Below the pieces are notes generated by a model. It searched no databases, had not been told where the DNA came from, and was given only the letters and a program-made list of their open reading frames with translations. Below, in pieces: positions 59,460 to 64,000 of a stretch of DNA of 64,000 bases; within the stretch, counting starts at the first letter, position 1, and every line of letters starts with the position of its first letter. The position numbers and the translations under genes were made by a program. This stretch comes from Hofstenia miamia (taxonomy: Eukaryota > Xenacoelomorpha > Acoela): positions 2,078,710 to 2,142,709 of the forward strand of contig SCFE01000025.1 in assembly GCA_004352715.1 (NCBI GenBank), in the 5' to 3' direction.

Positions 59460-62400
59460 CCTAATAAACTAACATAGTAAATTTTAGAAACTATTCTTGA
59501 GTAATTTTTGATGAAACAATTCTATGCATGATATAGAGGAAATTTCTTAAAAAAAATATACGTGTTTTGCATTTAATGCTTCCATTACAATTATGCATTA
59601 ATCATTTGTCTATTCTACCAAACGTCTGATTTTCTATTTGTTTGCTTGGGTTAAATAGATTATTAAGTTGGATCGAGTGGGATCGGAGGCCTTAGCCAAT
59701 ATTTGAATTTTCAAACATTCATTATAGTCTCTTTCGGAATCAATATTGCTGCATTTAGCGTTTTTTGTAATTTTTGAATAGTATCTCAATGAACTTATTT
59801 TAGAAATGGGGTTCTAGCCAAATTTATTGAGGAAAATTTTTTCAAATATTTTTGTAATTAGCAACTTTATGTATTTAGTAAATAAATTTTTTAAGTAATT
59901 AGTGAATAAATAAGAATTTGTAAGTAAGTTAGTAAGTAGGTAAGTACATGTAAGTAAATAATATGGTGTTTGCTTATTTAAATTTTGAACTATTTATAAA
60001 ATAATAAAACGTTTATTATTTGTAGCACAACTGTGCGGGCCTATTGTGTCTTAATTATGGAAGGTAGAATTTGACTAAAAAGCGAAATTGGTGGTTGGGC
60101 CTCAGTCCAACAGTAATTTTGTTTATGAGAAAAAATATGGTTGGACGATGAAACTAGTAATGAAATATACATAATAAATGTCGTTTCTCACAGTAAAATA
60201 CTACTTAAAACTTTGGGAAGAATTCCATTGCTTTGCCAAAATTCCAAGTATTATAGATTATTGTAAATCCTTTCACATTGCTGTGATAGAAAGTTTGCAA
60301 TGTCAGTATTTGCAAAATTTTTTGTGTCCCTATAATGATTATTTGATAATTTATAAGATTTGAATACTTGAAAAAAGCTGGAATTTTATTTAAGCAACAG
60401 GCATTGGATTACCATTAGCAACAAAGGCTTAAAGAAATTCGAAGATGCTGCAATAATTGTGTCTTTCAAAGTTCACGTCTCGGCAATAAATCATTCGATT
60501 TAGCACTTCGCCAATTGTTTACATTGAATTAATTATTATTGCTTTCAAGAAACGTGTGGGCATTAATTATTTTTCAAAATCACTAGATGTTGAAAACTGG
60601 AAAACAAGAAATCTCTTAAATTTTGTATAATTTGATTAAAATTCGTAGACTGTTTGAGTCCGATCAAATGCGAATTAAGTTAAATGAAATTAACGTATTT
60701 TTAAGTCGTTTACACGTTTCTCAAAGTAGTTAAATGCTTTGAATTAAATTTGATTTAAAATCCGAAAAGCATGAAATTTTTAATCTGGTTTCCCAAATTT
60801 CTTTAGACCGCCGAAATTACAATAGCCAATACCAGCATTAATTTCATTAACAAAAAACGGAATTCACAAATAATTTTTTTTTAAAGTTCTATTAAAATAT
60901 TTCATGTTTTAAGCACATTCCACCTACTAGAAGCTTAAGTGCTCTACAACTTTCAGTTGTGTATTTAAGTAACATATTTAATAACGAAGTTTTGGTGGTC
61001 TGTTCTTAATAAAATAATAGCTGAATTTTTTAATGAATAAAAAATTAACGACATATCTAATCATATTTGAGAAAAGCGACTAGTTTAACAATATAAAAGA
61101 CATTTTTTCACTTTATCTGATCATGACTTATTAGTTAGTAAAAGCACAATCTAGAGAATATACATTTCAAATAATGTATTTTGTATTTAATTATATTGGA
61201 TTTTGGATATGGTTTTATAGCTTGGTTTGTTTTCAAATATTTGTAGATATTTTAAAAAAAACTATGTAAGCTTTGTATGTATATGTAGACTTGCAAGCTC
61301 TACTTTCAAAAATATAACTGTATGTATGAAAATTCTTTAAAAAATTCGTATTTCAGGAGCTTCCGGCACGCATTGAATCTTAAAAGATTCCCCGCTACTA
61401 TTTAGAAGTTTCAATTTCCATCACCAATTTCCGGAAGATTTAATAAGGAAATCATTTAAAGAGGAAATTTACTTCAACAATGGAGTTGAAAATGTGGAGT
61501 TTGTGGGCAAAGGTTTTTGTTATAAACGGTTGGGTTAGCAGTCACAAATTCGCAAGATGTTCAATAGATTAAAATAAGAAATACGATTGTTTGATATTTT
61601 GGATTTTACTATTAAACATCTTTTAATAATTAACACAGGCAACAATATTCAATATCATATTTTAAAATTTCACGTGGTAAAAAAGTCCGTTAAAATTGCC
61701 ATTTGTTCATTCTGCGCCAGGACTTCCCCCATTATATGCGTGGTGTACATTGAGATGCTCTTCGGTTTATCGACTCTAGGCATAACGGTTTAGAACCAAT
61801 TTATTCCTAATATCGATTCAATACTTTACGAAGGTCGAGCTTCTCTTCGGTTTATGGTTGCATTCCACATCAATATTTTTGAACTTTCAAGTGAACGTCT
61901 GTGTGTTCCGCTTTCTTGCACCATTAGTCTTCACAGCTGTTTGAACTGCGTTGACTTTTTAGAAAAAATGCTTGAGAATTGCGTGTTTATTGAATTCCAT
62001 ATTGATATTGAATTTGAGAGTGCAGTAGAACTTTTCACTACGACTATATTAGTACCTGTGTTTTTGTACATTGTCTACCTTGAATTATATTCAACATTTG
62101 TTTATATATATAGTATAATTACTTAAGAAATGTTTTTGAAATTTGTGACAGACAATGCAAAAAAAGTTTGGAAATAACCGCCTATTAGTTGTTGTTCAAG
62201 TACGCTTACATACGATTGCATAACAACATATTGTCGTGTTGTCTTAGAATTTCCTGCAATTGATAGATTTCAACTTATATTGTTTGAGACTGAATATAAG
62301 TACTAATAGGTTACTTACTAGCAATCTATGATTCTTGTATTTTTCAAATAACTGCCTCAGAGGCATATGTAGAAGGGGTTCATTGTAAAATTTCAGACCT

Positions 62401-63060
62401 GGAACAAGCCCCAAAAGAAAACATGAATCGAAAACAGTCCTGGACGATGATCAACATTTCAATTTCAACCGGTTCCAAAACTAATTTTATTTAATATTTG
62501 TCATTATATATATATATATATATATATTATATTCTGTACTATATACTATATAATATAACCTTATATTTATATTTTACATTATGTTGTATCATTTAATGTT
62601 GCTATGCTATATCATATCATATTACATTGCACTAAGCTTTATTGTATTATAATATATTTATTATATTTGCTAAACTAAATTTTGATATCTACATTCAGTA
62701 TTCAATTTAATAATTATGCAATGCGGCCAAAAGTCAGATATCCCTTTATAGGAATGATTATATGATCATGTTTGCTCAGTGCGGTTAGGATTCTTGGGGC
62801 CCCATGGAGTTCCCCATGGCCATTGTAGGACAGGATGGAGATCAAATCTCGCCTTCGCCCCATGGGTTTCATGAAAATTTGTAAGGCTTGTTTTGTACTT
62901 CTAAATTCTTTATTATTGGGCTAACGACAGCTACTTCAACTGTGAGAATGTAATTACTGCTTCTCCATTTCAGCAATACTTTCTCTGCATCAAGCCGGAA
63001 AGTGCTATCAACTTCTCAATTCGTTCGAAGAGTAACATCTTAGTTGAATTATTTTACATA
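59460..63060. other. Non-coding stretch
   Basis: AT-rich. A GC-richer patch near 62775-62870 (repeated CCCATGG phrases) and a TA array at 62503-62527 are the only landmarks. Open frames near 61587 and 61854 (+) carry no recognised motif. Confidence 0.55.
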
Positions 63061-63070
63061 TTATATTAGA

Positions 63071-63072
63071 AA

Positions 63073-63119
<47 letters not shown>
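63071..63119. repeat. (TA)n microsatellite
   Basis: TA array ending at a mariner-type terminus. Confidence 0.97.
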
Positions 63120-63122
<3 letters not shown>

Positions 63123-63290
63123 GGTGTTCATAATGATGGGACACATTTTAAATGTTATTTGCTCAGATTACATAAACGACACAGAATATTAAATTTTTTA
63201 TTACAAAACTGATACATAGGAGTTTAACGCGTTATCTAAGATTTGAATATTACATCCCTAAGATGCTAACCATCACGACTAAAACATTAT
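63120..63290. mobile_element. Mariner-type terminus without partner
   Basis: CAGGGTGTTCATAATGATGG directly after TA is the CAGGGTG-type end of rosa/mariner elements. About 170 bp of unique sequence follows, with no transposase motif and no opposite end. Confidence 0.5.
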
Positions 63291-63293
63291 ATA

Positions 63294-63376
63294 TATGAAA
63301 TGACAATTTGATACTCGACTCAACCCGAAACCCGAAATCGGGTAGGGTGTTATCGATTGCCCGATGTCACTCTCTA
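63294..63376. mobile_element. Second copy of the TAGAGARTGACA MITE family
   Basis: In reverse complement it starts TAGAGAGTGACATCGGGCAA and contains CGAGTATCAAATTGTC, close to CGGGTATCAAATTGTT in the copy at 53428-53535. The opposite end, TATGAAATGACA, is a weaker match. Confidence 0.5.
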
Positions 63377-64000
63377 GTTCTCATTCAATTAGAAATCATT
63401 GATACACTCCTAATATTCTAAGTCAACTAAATACTGTTTATATTTAAGATATGGATATTTAAGTATATTGCAATGCAATTATTTTTTTCTATTAATACAT
63501 TTAATAAAGCGGTTTTTTTGCTTTTATTCTCACCAACAGATGTTGAAATTTACACATTGCTTATCCATCGAGTCTGTTACAGCCAATAATATAAACAGTG
63601 GATGTGTGTTAATATTTTGTGCATTAAATCTATTCGTAGGCCATCATTCCAAAAAAGGTTTTCATGTCACGTCATATTTTTTTTCTATCTTGACGTTCTT
63701 CCTGATCTCCACTGTACTGATTAAATAATGCATTAAAAGCCAATAAGAATATATCTCAGGACGTTGTTGCTAGGAGCGTTGTTAATGTCTTGTTAAATAA
63801 GGAATTGCATTGTTAGGTAGATGTCTATCTTTTCACAAAACAGGATATTTAACCGCTTTTAAAATAGCTAACTCCTAGTTAAATACCCTAATAAATTATT
63901 TGCAAGTGAACTTTTATAAAAGGAAAAATAAGATGGTATGTTTTACTTAAATAAATTACATAAAATACTTATTGAAAATAAAATGAAGGGAAAGTTTTTT

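Overview
This is AT-rich, intron-rich eukaryotic nuclear DNA with GT-AG splicing, many (TA)n arrays and dense degraded transposons. The transposon mix (DD41D mariners, piggyBac-like and hAT elements, Penelope, gypsy and LINE remnants), together with an ephexin RhoGEF and an atypical Ras protein, suggests an invertebrate, probably an arthropod. The species cannot be fixed from the sequence.

Three protein-coding genes can be supported. (1) An ephexin-family RhoGEF on the + strand (9931-19683) has four exons with matching intron phases. It carries DH and PH domains and a short acidic C-terminal tail, with no SH3 domain visible. (2) A complete six-exon long coiled-coil protein on the - strand (33858 down to 20356) totals 1998 nt and 665 residues, and every splice junction is in phase. 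Its N-terminus resembles a golgin, but no GRIP domain is present. Genes 1 and 2 are tail to tail, 672 bp apart. (3) The last two exons of an atypical Ras-family GTPase lie on the - strand (49308 down to 45282). They join through a GC-AG intron that rebuilds the G5 motif. The P-loop exon is not in the visible sequence.

Layout: 1-9.9 kb is intergenic with a MITE, a LINE 3' end and a gypsy remnant. 9.9-19.7 kb is the ephexin gene, with a piggyBac-like MITE and a hAT element (8-bp target duplication) in its introns. 20.3-33.9 kb is the coiled-coil gene. Two of its introns hold copies of a 1485-bp block that looks identical by eye, each beside a DD41D mariner. 34-45 kb is intergenic, with further mariner and piggyBac-like relics. 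45.3-49.3 kb is the GTPase, with a Penelope relic in its intron. 49.3-64 kb is mostly empty AT-rich sequence with microsatellites, a 1-kb gap and small transposon fragments.

The genes show no sign of joint function beyond ordinary neighbourhood. No prokaryote-like system, CRISPR array, rRNA or convincing tRNA was seen. All reading was by eye, so identities and boundaries of decayed repeats are approximate.
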